A stretch of DNA of 64,000 bases from Cylindrodendrum hubeiense. Its lineage: Eukaryota > Ascomycota > Sordariomycetes > Hypocreales > Nectriaceae. Shown piece by piece: positions 1 through 11,471 of the stretch. Each line of letters opens with the position of its first letter. Position 1 is the first letter of the stretch. The notes below the pieces were generated by a model. The model was not told where the DNA came from, did not search any database, and saw only the letters and a list, made by a program, of their open reading frames with translations. The position numbers and the translations under genes were made by a program. The DNA is taken from assembly GCA_014621425.1 (NCBI GenBank), contig JAANBB010000201.1:1-64000 (forward strand), in the 5' to 3' direction.

Positions 1-1706
1 TCGTGGTTCGTTTGGCCCTTCGTCGTCGCCGCCGCCGTCGCCGCCGCCTCCGCTGTGTCTGGATTAAATCGTGCTGGACTAACAGTGCCCTGGCCCTGCC
101 TGGCCTGCCTGGCCTGGTCAGCCCAGCACTAGCACCCAGTGACCCAGCGCCAGCACCAGCGCCTTCCGTCACGGACCCCAGTGGTCGTTGCTGCCCTCGC
201 GCACTCCGCACTCCGCTGCCCATCCCCATTGAACAGCCGGCAGAAGAACTTGGGCCGTCGTCACGGTCACTACACCCACGCCTCTCTGTTTTTCCCATGG
301 CCATCCCTCTGGCCTTTGTCCTCTGACCCAAACTCCAGGGACGTCCCATGCGGCTGTTGCATGTCTCTTAAAACAACAAAACCCCCATCTGCATCTCCAA
401 TCCCCTCCCCTCCGTATCCCGTCCCGTCTAGTTGCTTCTTCTCGGCCGCTCTTCGCCAATCTCTCCAGTGACGACAGCACCCGCGCACACTCGCACCCTC
501 GCGCACTCAACACACTCACGCACACTCACGCACACTCACGCCCACTCACGCCCACTCACGCCCACTACCAGAGACAAAGACGCCCGCACTCGCCTCCCGG
601 TCGCTCTCCAATCACTCAATCCATCACCACAACGTCATCCAGCCAAAAGCAACCAACCCGCAGCCCCATCCCGCCGCCTTTGGGTTGAACCTTGCCCTCC
701 GCATTCTTCGCTTAATCTGGGCCTGGACCTCTATTACACTTTAAGGCCCTCATCCCCATTCCTCACAACCTCACTCCAGTCCCAAGTCGGCTCCCGTCGC
801 AGAACAAACTCGCAGCTGCCCTCCCGATAGACTCTCGGCCACCTGCAAGCCACCGAAGTCTCCCCCTCCGACTCCTCTTTCTACTTCATCTCCTCCTTCA
901 TCTGCCAAGCTTCTGGCACGATCCGCCCGCGATCCGCCCGCGATTCCTCCACGATTCCTCCACGAGTTCTTTGACAGCCCATCGAACCCATTCGCCCGTC
1001 CCTCAACCTTCACATTCCAGTCCCTTGGCTCGTCGGAGCAACCTCTCGACGGCCTCGACCCGTCGACGCCAACGCCGCATTTGGGACTGACTGTCACCTA
1101 CCGCGCCAACCACGCCAACCGCACATCGGCGACCCCAGAGCACGATTCCCTCAACTGTCCACGGCCGCCTCCGACACGGGTCATTTCCGCTCCCCTTGGC
1201 CCTCCGTCCCCCGCCATTCGTCGTTGGCTCCGTCACTAGGCCTATCTTGCCCTCGTCTTCGTCGTCTCCCTCCGCACACTCGACACGCTGCAGTTAGTGT
1301 GTCGCCCGTCCTGCAAGCCACCTCCTCCACACTCTCGTCACTTGCGGCGACCACGGCCTCTCTACTCGTGTCCGCAGTCTATCGATCCAAGTCAGTTCAC
1401 CATATTGGTGAACCCTCTTGACAGACTGCCCATCCTCGCTCCGTCGGTGCTAATTTAGACTCGGCGCCGCTGCATGCCCCGTCATATGAGCCTCTGCGCC
1501 AACCTGCCTACTTCGGACGCCCACAAGACGCCACGGCCGACAACTCCACCTCCTTGAGGCCGCCTTCCTAGTACTTGACCTGGTGTTTCCCACCTGGTCG
1601 TCTTAGAACTCATTTCTGCCCTGTCTGCCTCAGTCGCACGTGCCTATCCAGCGCACATCCTCCTCCGAGGCGTGGGACGTGTCAACGCGGCCCAACCCAA
1701 GAGATT
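1..1706. other. Upstream region / long leader of the RGS gene
   Basis: No ORF here looks like a protein gene; the open frames are short, overlap on both strands and follow C-rich, low-complexity DNA. The first 60 bases are a GCC/GTC-rich triplet run. The strongly pyrimidine-rich, CTCC/CACC-laden sequence up to the RGS start resembles promoter plus a long 5' untranslated leader, which is common for fungal signalling genes. Leader introns are possible but I could not place one with confidence. Confidence 0.5.
511..566. repeat. 10-bp minisatellite, about six copies
   Basis: The unit CACACTCACG occurs three times, followed by the variant CCCACTCACG twice and a partial third copy. Copies are head to tail and aligned at 10-bp spacing. 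It lies about 1.1 kb upstream of the RGS start codon. Confidence 0.85.
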
Positions 1707-3410
1707 ATGGGAAAGTCGCGGTTGTGGAGGCAATCCCCCGAGTGTATGAGCCCCATCGCCCAACCGCCTTCTCCTCAACCATCTTCGGCCTTCGAGGGCT
1801 TCTTCGATGTCGATACTCCTCCTTCGAGGCCACTAAGCGAAGCATTCATTTCTGGAACCTCGACCCCGACCGGCGCCATGGGCTCACGGCCCCCCACCCT
1901 TACCGAGATCCTCCTCGATGTCTCCTCACCACCATGGACCCTCAGCGCCTTCATGGCATACTTATCCCAAAATCACTGCATGGAGACTCTAGAGTTCACC
2001 CTCGACGCCCAGCGCTACTCTGCGTTTTACAATGAGCTCATAGTAGAAGACCCTTCCCGCTGTCGTGATAGCGATGACCGCGTCTGCTCTCTCTGGGAGA
2101 AGCTCATGCAGGTTTACATCATTCCCTGCGCTCCTAGAGAAGTCAACATCCCCGCCCACGTGCGAGATCATCTGCTCAGTCTCCCGTGTGGTCCTTCTCC
2201 TCCCCACCCCTCCCAACTGGACGAGGCCGGCCGTATCATCTACGAACTCATGAACGACTCACTCCTCGTCCCTTTTCTCGAATCCGTCGCTTCTATGCAA
2301 CTCGACGGCCCTGCCGATGAATCTGCTCGCTCACCCAGGTTTGCATCACACAACAGAATGTCCGGCCCAGTTCGCTCTACGAATTCCATGCAAGGCCTCG
2401 AGTCGGATGGCTTCACGGATGACAGCGACTGCAACTCTCCCACAGCAATGGAACCCATGACCCCGCCTACCACCCCTCCCACCTCGGAATGGACCTTTAA
2501 TAATCCATCACCTGGAAGTCTTCAACGTGCTGTGGCCGCCCACAACAAGGGCTGGAAAAAGATGGGAGCCAAACTTGGCTTTTCTCGCAAGAACACGAGT
2601 CGCCGCTCAACCCCAACATCCTCGTCGTCACCAATCGATGCCGGTGTGCACCTGCATGACCGCTTATGAAGGTTGCAGGCCACGTCGATGCCTATTCCAT
2701 CCAACAACCAAGCCACCTCGACCAGTGATGTCTCTCAGGATGCCTCTGATTCCGAGGGCTCAAATCCTGGTCGTCAGTCGCCTGGTCACCAGAGGGTAGA
2801 GGACGGACCGATCCGTAACTCTAACCTCGAAAAAGATGGTGGACATAGGGACGGCGTGACCGCAAAACCTACTGCAAAGCGGAATGGTCAGTCTATGTCT
2901 CTGGTGAAGAAGAGTATCAGAGTGAGAACGAGGATGCTTATGGACAAGACCGTTGAGCCCGCGGCAGCTCACTATTACCCTACTCGCACATACTCAGTGA
3001 ATTCACTCAAAGAATTGTCACCAATCGTGACTTCATGTCACTGCGCTCCTGTCATGGCGTCGCTCCCGGCCCAGGAGATGGAAGTTGATGTCGAAGAACA
3101 AAGCCGCCTATGGGTGGGATCGCAAGAGTTCAGCGATCTCTCCCACTATTTGCCCAATCCATCAGCGAGTTGCGAGAGTATGACCACTTCCGCTACCACC
3201 GTCGATTCGCAGTGCTCTTGTCCTGCTTCACACGAAGCTTTACAAGCTGACACGTATGGATGGGAGGCTGAGCTCGACCGAAGAATTGACGAAGACGATG
3301 GATGCGAAAGCATCGCTTTGACTTATCGGCGCGCTAACGGAAGCAAAAGCAACCTTTTGCAACGCGTCTTCAAGGCTGTCTCCTCATCTTCGCCAGGAAA
3401 GTCCGACTAG
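1707..3410 (+). CDS. RGS-domain protein (regulator of G-protein signalling), interrupted by an in-frame TGA
   Basis: RGS proteins speed GTP hydrolysis by heterotrimeric G-alpha subunits and so switch off receptor signalling at the plasma membrane. The RGS-like region is about residues 60-195, starting near PTLTEILLD and ending near LVPFLESV. It is followed by a Ser/Thr/Pro-rich tail with a basic patch (KKMGAKLGFSRK). The start is the first in-frame ATG (1707); a second in-frame ATG at 1746 is possible. The frame is closed by TGA at 2667-2669 but stays open in the same frame from 2670 to TAG at 3408-3410. That stretch adds about 246 Ser-rich and acidic residues ending in SSSSPGKSD. I read this as one gene of about 567 codons with a short intron, a base error or a real early stop at the TGA. 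The minimal secure product is 320 residues (1707-2669). The exact RGS subfamily is not assigned. Confidence 0.65.
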
Positions 3411-4438
3411 TCTAGTCGAGGCAGTCCCAAACCTAGCGCCACCTTGACGCACTCGAAGAGCATGGTGGCGTTCCATTCTATTACATATCTACGAGAGACC
3501 TTCTTGATGAAGGGTGAAAAGGGGTGTTTCCGCAAATCATTTTCGATTTTGAAGAGGGCGTCGCATGTTGCATATACGGATTACATACAGGGCATAGACG
3601 GCATGATGGTGTGTCGCTGGCGAGGCGTTTGTGCAATATTCTAGTTCCATCTGGTGGAACGTGTGATTTATTTTGGTGTTTTGGTTCTTCTCTTCTTCAG
3701 CGAGACTCTTTGGTCCTGTGTGTACGCACCAGGCCGCGCATCTTGGGACTTTGACAAAGGGCTGCGTTTTTTTCCATTGGGTGGCGACTGGGCGAGGCTT
3801 GAAGGATGCCTATGGGCTCAGTCTTACGATGTTAACGGACTATTTTGGAATGAAGGAAAATGCCAAGGACGGCTGTCTAGAGTCGAAATAGCTCGATGCC
3901 CCTCCTTGCGAGGAGGAGGGGCTCTAGGCGTAATGTCTAAATGTCAAAATACATGGTTCCCATGCACAATTATCCCATTTCCGATTTTAAGTGACGATGT
4001 TGCTGAACTAACCAGGTAAGTGCATCTTGTACAACTCAACCAAGACCACACAAGTGTGCAGGTGTAATGTGAATGGAGGTCAAATGACACAACGAACGCA
4101 ACAGGATGACACAACAGCGGACGAGAGTTGAATGCATATGTTTGACTTTCAGCAAAATGCACGCAGTGGCGTGCCAATCAATTGATCTCATTATTGTTGA
4201 ACCCTTCGTCTTTGAAAACCCCCTAATCGACGCCCATTCATTGCTCCGTCTGTCTGTCGGAGATGACCAAGTCCATTTATGTAGCTTCCACGCCACCTTC
4301 ACTCCATGTTTTGTGTACGTGTGTATCTGTCTGTGTAAGATGAGGCATGCACGATTTTTCCCTTCGATTCTTGGGGTGTCCAAGTACCCATGCCCGGTTC
4401 CCCCCTCCGTCGCATTAGGCATTCGCTTGCTCCGTCTC
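3411..4438. other. Convergent 3' intergenic region (RGS / gut2)
   Basis: The two flanking genes point at each other here, so this should hold both 3' untranslated regions and terminators. Base composition is more AT- and T-rich than the flanking coding DNA. The short ORFs (for example 3654-4019) have no recognisable family and no supporting splice pattern. I see no RNA gene. Confidence 0.5.
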
Positions 4439-6552
4439 CTATTCCTCTTCTATGGGCTTGTCATGGCGAGAGTACATCTTCCACTCAAGGGAGCTAGCGA
4501 AGTCAATTTTGCCCTGCTCAACCTGCTTACGCGTCGCTGAGAGCATGGGTTGCGGCAGGCCCATCGACTCCAGGAAGGCAACAGCTAAATGAGAGACCAG
4601 GTGTTAGCAAATAGGGAGCCACTCTAGGCAGAGAGATATAAGAAACACGTACACTCTTTCCACTCGTGATGTTGTCGGCGGCCGTCCCACTTTAGCTCCT
4701 CGGCCATGATGTCGATGACCTTGGGAAGGGCCTCGAGCGCAGCTTGAGCGTTGAGGAAGGCCAATCGGGTGCGGCGGGCCAAAACGTCGACAGCAGTCTG
4801 GGCATACTCGTGTCGGACGGCGTATCGGATCTCACCGTCGACGAAGGGGTACAGATGAGAGATGCGCTCGCCACGGGCGGGGAATCGCTTGTCGGTCAGC
4901 TTACAGAGAGCAGCAACAGTCCAGGCACGGTCGCCGTATGATTCAGTCAGATGCTTGGCAACTTCGGTCTCAACTCCGAAGTGTTGAATCAGGGGGATAA
5001 AGAGAGTGTTGCTAAAGCCATGTGCACCGACCAGGCGGACCTTGTGAGTCTGGCATGTGCCATCGAGGATGGCACCGTCGTCAATCATCTCGGTGCCGCT
5101 GACACGTGGGGCGTCCTTAACGGCCGTAGGCTTGAGGCCAAACTCTTTCACAGCCTCGTCAACGCACTCCTCAGCCATCTGGCGGTACGTGGTCCATTTG
5201 CCACCAGCACAAGTGAGCAATCCAGAGGCTGAAATGTCAATCAAGTGGTTGCGAACCAAAGACTCGGTGTTCTTAGCCTTCGGGTCCTTGACAAGTGGGC
5301 GGATACCAGACCAGGCAGCCAGGACATCGCCTCGGCGCACGTTGATCTCGGGAGAGAGATAATGGCCAACTTCGCTCAGAATCCACTCGATTGACTTCTC
5401 GTCAGGCAGGGGGTTGGGCGAAATTGTGGAGGGGGAGTCGGTGGTGCCAGCGATGGTGTTTCCTTGCCAGGGGAGGAAGAAGATGACACGGCCATCAGAT
5501 GTGGAGGGATCGATCAGGCCCATCTTCCCCGGGCTGAAGTAGCCTGGGAGGATAACGTGAACGCCGGAAGAAGGGGCAACGATGTCCTTGCATTTTTGAT
5601 CGTCCATCTTGCGGATTGAATCAGTGAAAGGCCCAGTGCAGTTGATGATGCTCTTGGCCCTGACCGTTATCTCCTCGGCGGGACGACCATCCTTCACTGC
5701 AACCATGTCCTTGACCTTGGCACCGCACAACCGACCTTGGTCATCCTTGATAAGACCCGTAACTTCAGTGTGATTCGCAACAGTAGCACCATAAAGAGCA
5801 GCGGTCATGGCGATGGAAACATTCATTCGCGAGTCGTTATGGGCACCGTCGTAATACACCAGAGCACCAACCAGGTCAGACTGCTTCAACATGGGGAAAG
5901 CCTCGAGAGCCTTGCTACGAGTTAGGAAATAGGAGCTTTCAATGCCCTCGCTACCAGCGAGGATATCGTAAAACTTAGTACCTGCCCAGTAGTATGGCGC
6001 TTTCCACCACTTGTCGAGGGGGAGCATGATGGGCAACCATGAACTCAGATGAGGAGCAGTCTGCAAAAAGTACTTGCGCTCCTTGAGGGCTTCCTTGACA
6101 AGCTCGTATTGGCTGTAGTCAAGGTTCCAGACGGCCTTTTCGAGGTAGCGCACGCCGCCATGGACGAGTTTGGTGCTTTTGCTGCTTGTGCCACTGCTGA
6201 AGTCATCGCGCTCGATGACAGCGACCTTGAGGCCGCGGGTGGCAGCGTCCAATGCAACGCCAGCACCGGTAGCACCGCCTCCGATGATGAGCATGTCATA
6301 CTCAGGGGCGTCAGGTTGGGAGCTTCTTCGAAGATCGGCCAATTGCTCGTCACGGGGCTTGACGCGGGGAAAACGGGGGAGCTTGAAGCTGCCATCTGCG
6401 CCGAAGGTGGGGGGCGGGACTGCCGGTGAGGAAGAGCCGGGGATATCTCGCGGGCGATAGCTGTAGAGGAGGACGGCGCCTGTAGTGGCGACGGCGCCCG
6501 GGAGGAGCAGGCGGCGGATGATGCCGGACCGCGCACCTGCGATTGGCGACAT
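4439..6552 (-). CDS. gut2: Mitochondrial FAD-dependent glycerol-3-phosphate dehydrogenase
   Basis: Oxidises glycerol 3-phosphate to dihydroxyacetone phosphate and passes electrons to ubiquinone at the outer face of the inner mitochondrial membrane; it serves glycerol use and the G3P shuttle. Exons: 6552-4653 and 4584-4439, 681 residues in all, close to the usual family length. The N terminus is basic with a hydrophobic segment (residues 10-30), fitting a mitochondrial presequence and membrane anchor. The FAD dinucleotide fold is at 86-100 (MLIIGGGATGAG), followed by GTSSKSTKLVHGGVRYLE. The C-terminal DAO_C-like region carries TCAGGKWTTYR. The 68-nt intron has GTACGT, a CTAAC branch site and TTTAG. 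Splicing replaces the unspliced ending with SVAFLESMGLPQPML and ends in KPIEEE. Its 3' end faces the RGS gene. Confidence 0.95.
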
Positions 6553-6831
6553 AGTGACGAGCTCGGGTGTGCGCTGGAGCCGGAGCTGGAGCCGGCGCTG
6601 AAGCTTCCTGCCGGTCAGTCAATTGGGCGTCTAGTCGAGCCTGCGAATGTTGCAATTAGGCCCGTCGACGGATGATGGCCGTGGGTAGAGGCGAGCGCGG
6701 TAGATGGTTGCGAAGGAGGTCCACAGGCGCGTCCAAGAGACACCCTCGTGGGTGGGGGAATGTATGGATGGTTAGGTTAGGGCTGGGAAGGATGAAGCTC
6801 AAGGGAGGGCAGAGGGATGGCGGGGGAGGAT

Positions 6832-6858
6832 GAGGAGGAGGAGGAGGAGGAGGAGGAG
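6832..6858. repeat. (GAG)9 triplet run
   Basis: Nine uninterrupted GAG triplets within a longer purine-rich tract (about 6810-6905). It lies about 280 bp upstream of the gut2 start codon. On the gut2 sense strand it reads as a CTC polypyrimidine tract, a frequent promoter feature in fungi. Confidence 0.9.
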
Positions 6859-7497
6859 AAAGAGAAAGAACAGGAGAAGAAAAGAGGAAATGGAAGAGGA
6901 GGCGCGGAGCAAAAGAGAGGAAAGGAAAATGTCGCGGCGCGTTGTCGACTCGTCGATCTGCTTGGGCGGTTGATGGGCGGCATGGTGGAAGTACTGGGCT
7001 GGATCTACCTATCGCCTCCAAGGCTCTGGCACATGCAACGGCAGCCGCGCAATGACGACAGGGTGGGTATGGGCAATTGCTCATGTGGCGGGCGCCGCCC
7101 GGCTGTGGGCTGTAAGCTGTGGGGGAATCATGGGTGCTTCAGCGCAAGTTGGGCTACTCCGAAGCCGCTCGGCCTCCTTTTTGCCGCTTCAATTCCCACC
7201 TGTTATTGGCTCATGGACCCAGAGACCCATGGCGTCCCCGCGCGGGATTGGGGATCGTGGACAATGGGATGGGTTCCGGTGGCAGGCCATCACGAGGTCC
7301 AATGCCGGCTCGTGGATGGGTCAATTAATTGCCGTATGGAGTGGCCCGGACTCCGTAGAGCTGGGTGAGATGCGATCTGACAAGGTATCCTGGTGGAGAC
7401 GTCGCAGGCGGCACATGGTCCCCTTTGTTGGGGAAGTTGGGGGTGCCGTGCCCAGTGCTACGGCCGCTCTTTTTGGGGATTTTGGGGGGTCTTTCGT

Positions 7498-7558
7498 GGA
7501 TGCTGCTGCTGCTCCGATGCTGCTGCTCCGATGCTGCTGCTCCGATGCTGCTGCTCCG
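7498..7558. repeat. 14-bp minisatellite, about four copies
   Basis: The unit GATGCTGCTGCTCC is repeated head to tail; the first copy carries one extra GCT. All copies are nearly identical, which points to recent slippage. It is noncoding as far as I can tell. Confidence 0.85.
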
Positions 7559-7677
7559 GCTGGTGGTGGCTCGTTCCGTCCTTCCCCTGCTGCATTCGCG
7601 TTTGCGCTTGCCCTCCGTCCCCTCCCATTTGCTCTGGGGCCGGCTACCTCCCCCTGCCCCTGCCTATTGCTATGGCT

Positions 7678-7693
7678 ACCTACCTAGGTAGGT
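7678..7693. repeat. Perfect 16-bp palindrome centred on CCTAGG
   Basis: ACCTACCTAGGTAGGT reads the same on both strands. Related CCTAGG-centred palindromes recur at 37561-37570 and 52547-52560, always between genes. Confidence 0.85.
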
Positions 7694-8498
7694 TCCTAAC
7701 TGTAATTCCTCCGCCTTTCATACTCCGTGCTGTGGGCAAATAGGTGTGGCCCCGAGGCACGGGCAGCTGGCCGGCTGCAGCCGCCGCACTTCCATCCCGG
7801 GCTTCCTCTCCCAGTTTTGGCAGTTTTGGGGGTCAGGTAATTGACGGCCTGCCACCTGCCACCTGCCTCGTGCTCCGGGACCTCTTGCATTTTCCCACCA
7901 ACCAGGGACAGCGCAGATTTGACTTTGTTCCTCAGGTATCTCTCTAGCTCGCCGAGTGTTGTGAAGGCATCCCTTTGCAAGTGACTGATTGACCCGAACC
8001 CCCAAACCTCGTCCCCTCCCCCAAACTTCGGCGACGCCTCTCGCTCCACCTCCGCCTCCATCTCCCATCCATCCCGTCGTCTTCATCGTCGACGCACTCG
8101 CTTCCAACCGCACTCAATCGATGATATTCACTTGGACCGTTTCGTTCTCGCAAAGATGATTGATTAGTCATTATCCTAATAATATGCACCGTGGCCACGC
8201 CGGCCGGGTATCTCTCTCCCTCTAGGTAAGGCAAGGCAGCCAAGGAATCCAGTAAACCAACCATCTACTCCGCCTCCGTCCCTCTCGCCATGTCAATCTC
8301 CGTCTCCGTCTCATCCAATAGAGTTGCCCGCATAATAACAAACCGGCGGGATCAACCTATCATCCTCCTTCCATCCCAAAGTTCTTCTCCCTGAATGAAA
8401 TAGAAAATATATTCAACCACACAAGACCCTCCCAGGTCTTGCGTCCGCGCAACCAACAGGCCAATCATGTTTGACCCTTGCTAACCCCCTCATCAACC

Positions 8499-11471
8499 TC
8501 AACGACCTTCAACACATTCCGCAAACAGATCATCCACAAATGTCACCACTTGGCTCACATCGCCATTATACAGACCACCAACGATGGACCCTCGTTGGCC
8601 TGCCTGAACATTTGTTCCAACATGACCCATCGGCCGCAGTTCAATATCCCCATTTCTCGACATCTTGCTGTTTGGATGATCCACAACAATCGTGTCCTGA
8701 CTCCTGGTGCTCACCAGATTCGTCCCTGTGCTTGCCTTGGCAGCTTCTTCAATATCGATCTTGATCTCCTGGAACACCATGATGCCCCCGTAGGACGGTG
8801 GGATTGGCGGTGAATCAACCCGGCCAGGGTACACTGTGGAATTGTCCCCAGAATCTATCGACTGTGTTCGGTCGACGTTGTTCGGAGGGCACAGGTTGAT
8901 GGTCGAGCCGGTCCGGACCGAGTCTGGTGACGACCCTCGCCGTCCCTGCGCCATCTTCGATTTGTTTAGGCCGCTCTTGGATGAAGCATCTGAACGCCCA
9001 AATGGCCACAACTTCGACTGAAACCACGAGACGTTGTCTCCAGACTCCTGCAGCCGGTCCTCGATTTTCTTGACGATGGGCCCAAATTCCTGATGTACGC
9101 CTCGCGTAAACTCTTGCCGGAACTTTGCCGGAACCTGGTGTATCTTGAAGAAGTTTAGAGGGACAAATTCGCAAGTCGGGCTAGACAGCACCGAGTGAAT
9201 GGGAATCACCAGGCGCATGACAACCATGGTCGAATGTGCAGTGCTATCTTCACCCCCGCATGGCAGTTGAACGACAGTGGAAGTGAGAGTGGCGTCTTCA
9301 AACAGCGGCTCTTGGCACCACTCTCGGAGTGCCCTGATAGTCTCGGAAAGCTGACCTGCAAACTCGCACGCTTCGCGCGATGAGAAGTCTCCCTCACTCA
9401 GGATCCGATCGATTTTTGGTACCGACAAATTCTCGAACTGCCTCAGGAATTGAACTTGCCATTCCTCGAGCTTCGGCATAGGAAGTGCCATAGATGGAAG
9501 CAGGTTTCGCGCACCTCTTCGCACTAGGATCTCGAATCCTAGTGAATTGGGCCGAGCTCGGATGGCGAAGAATCCTAAATGCACGCCGGGAAGGGTTTTG
9601 TGCTGTCGAGTCGTGTAGGTGGCCATATCCCGAAGCTTCTGATCGAAGCCCTGACATTTGATCTGCATACTCGACCGGATAATATCACTGACCTGATGTG
9701 TTTCGGCAAATCGATAGCCAGCAGACACCAGTCGTTCCGCATCTCGATCCGTCTCAATACGGCGAACCAAGAACATTAAGGAGCCACGACCATAATCTGG
9801 CTCCCAGACGTTGAGGCCCTTCTCCATGTCGGTTCCGTATTGGTTCTCTGATTGGGCATCTCCGATCTCTGAGCTAGACATTCTCGACGCGTTCTTCTGT
9901 GCGGGGCCACGGGGTCGCTTTCCAGTAGCACCTGTTGGCAAAATCTCGTCCCAAAGCATGCCCATGGCTGTAATGTGTTCTCTTAACCGGTCGGCTAGTG
10001 AGGAGGCCGCCATGCAGAAGAGCTCTCTGAAGATAATGTCATAATCATCAATCATCTCGCCATGCTCATTGATGAGTTGGATGCCACCCCTGTCCTTTTC
10101 ACGTCCAGAATGTGGCAACTGCGCCAGATGCTGTCTCATTCCACCGATCAGATTGGAAATCCCATTCCAGTTCCTGGAGGCGTGGAACATCCAATGGAAG
10201 AGAGGATGACCGATGTTAAATCCCTCCTTGGCATGCTATTATGGTCAGCATTACGCACCAGCTGCAATCATGTCAAGCTCTTACTTTTTCCAAGAACGAA
10301 TCCGTGACCACGGTGCTTGGGATGATTCCGTCAGTGTTGACCAAGATCCTCCCACTTTTGTCAAAGATAGCAGCACCTAGAGTGATCTGCTGGGCACGGA
10401 GGGCAGTCTTTCTCATATTTCTGGCCCTAAGGATGGCCGATCCGGCGATAATGAAACATGCGCCGAGGGACTGTATCAAGGTTAGCAAGGTTGCCACTAC
10501 CACACCGAGAAGACAGAGGTACTGACAAGACAGATAACAACGACAACAGTCGCGCTACGTGACGGCTCATTACCTTCCGGCTTAATTTTCACAAGTCGAT
10601 ATTGAGTCCCGATGGCTGCACACCAATGCATTCCAGACACTGCACCGGCGAGAATCACGGCTGAAATTGCCCTCTTCCACCAAGATGCTGCCCAGGTTGC
10701 TCGGAATACGAAGAACATGGCCAGGGCGACGATGCTGGCAACAACAGCAATAATGGCGGATCCAATGACGTACGCAGGTCGATACACGCAGGAGTAGTTG
10801 GCGATGGAAGCGTTGCCCAGGTAATGCATGCCACAGACGGCAGTGCCACAAAGAATACCGCCCACGCTAACTCTCCACCAGGAAACTCGATTGTTGGTTC
10901 CGATGGCGACGAAAGCGGCGAGGAGGACGAGGATGGGGACAAAGAAGGAAATGGCTGTGAAGCCGCTCGAATAGGCAACCTGTAGCTGAGCTTGTCCGTC
11001 GGCGAGGTCGATGGCTCGGTTACCGATGAAGTGCTGCCGATGGTAAGCAATGGAAGAGGCGAGAAACGCGGATCAGGTTACACACCATGCACCAGATGGC
11101 TATGCCGCCCATGGTGACGGCTGAGCTCACGAGCAGCAAGCTGGTTTGGGTCAGCAAATCTGGAAGAGGGAATAGGGAATAGGTGATCTAAAGGGAAGGG
11201 TCGCCATACTGGTTGAAGAGACCTCTGGAGCCCGTCCGCCGGTTGATCAACTCGAGGGTTGAGGCAGCGCCAACCAGGCTGACGAGGTAGCTGAGAGCCA
11301 CAAAGCCGGCATTGTAGTCCTGGGGGACGATTTGCCCACGGTATTCACGGAAAAGGTCTTCGGAGGACATGATGGAGAGTAGCCTGTCGTTGGCCGACAA
11401 CTCCTGATGCTTCACTGCGGCCGTGTTGGAAAGAAGGGGGAGTTCTTACACGGCTGAACTGGAGGGAACAT
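8499..11471 (-). CDS. MHYT-domain integral membrane signalling protein
   Basis: Predicted membrane sensor. MHYT domains are thought to bind a metal, perhaps copper, and sense a small gas or redox signal; the role in fungi is not settled. Six predicted exons: 11471-11450, 11414-11210, 11140-11086, 11033-10527, 10470-10285 and 10235-8499, giving 903 residues. Three MHYT-type motifs lie at membrane-segment ends: CMHFIGN (94-99), GMHYLGN (162-168) and GMHWCAA (228-233). They sit among hydrophobic helices to about residue 280. A short PAS-like stretch (GAAIFDKSGRILV, near 295) follows, then about 580 soluble residues I cannot assign. Unlike bacterial relatives I see no GGDEF, EAL or kinase motif. 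The first 22-nt exon is inferred from a GTAAGA donor; the alternative start is the internal ATG at 11370. Confidence 0.85.

Larger units (their letters stand above)
6553..8498. other. Intergenic region upstream of gut2, downstream of the MHYT gene
   Basis: This holds the gut2 promoter and leader and the 3' region of the MHYT gene. It contains a GAG run, a 14-bp minisatellite and a 16-bp palindrome, listed separately. The short ORFs are products of these repeats and GC-rich composition. No protein or RNA gene is supported. Confidence 0.5.

Noticed and set aside
2660..2680. Programmed stop-codon readthrough in the RGS gene giving a peroxisomal form
   Set aside because: The context after TGA is AGG rather than CTA, and the extension ends in KSD, which is not a peroxisomal signal.
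6817..7368. 183-codon + strand ORF upstream of gut2 beginning with an acidic Glu run
   Set aside because: The start is simply the translation of the GAG repeat, and the remainder overlaps several other frames with no family motif.
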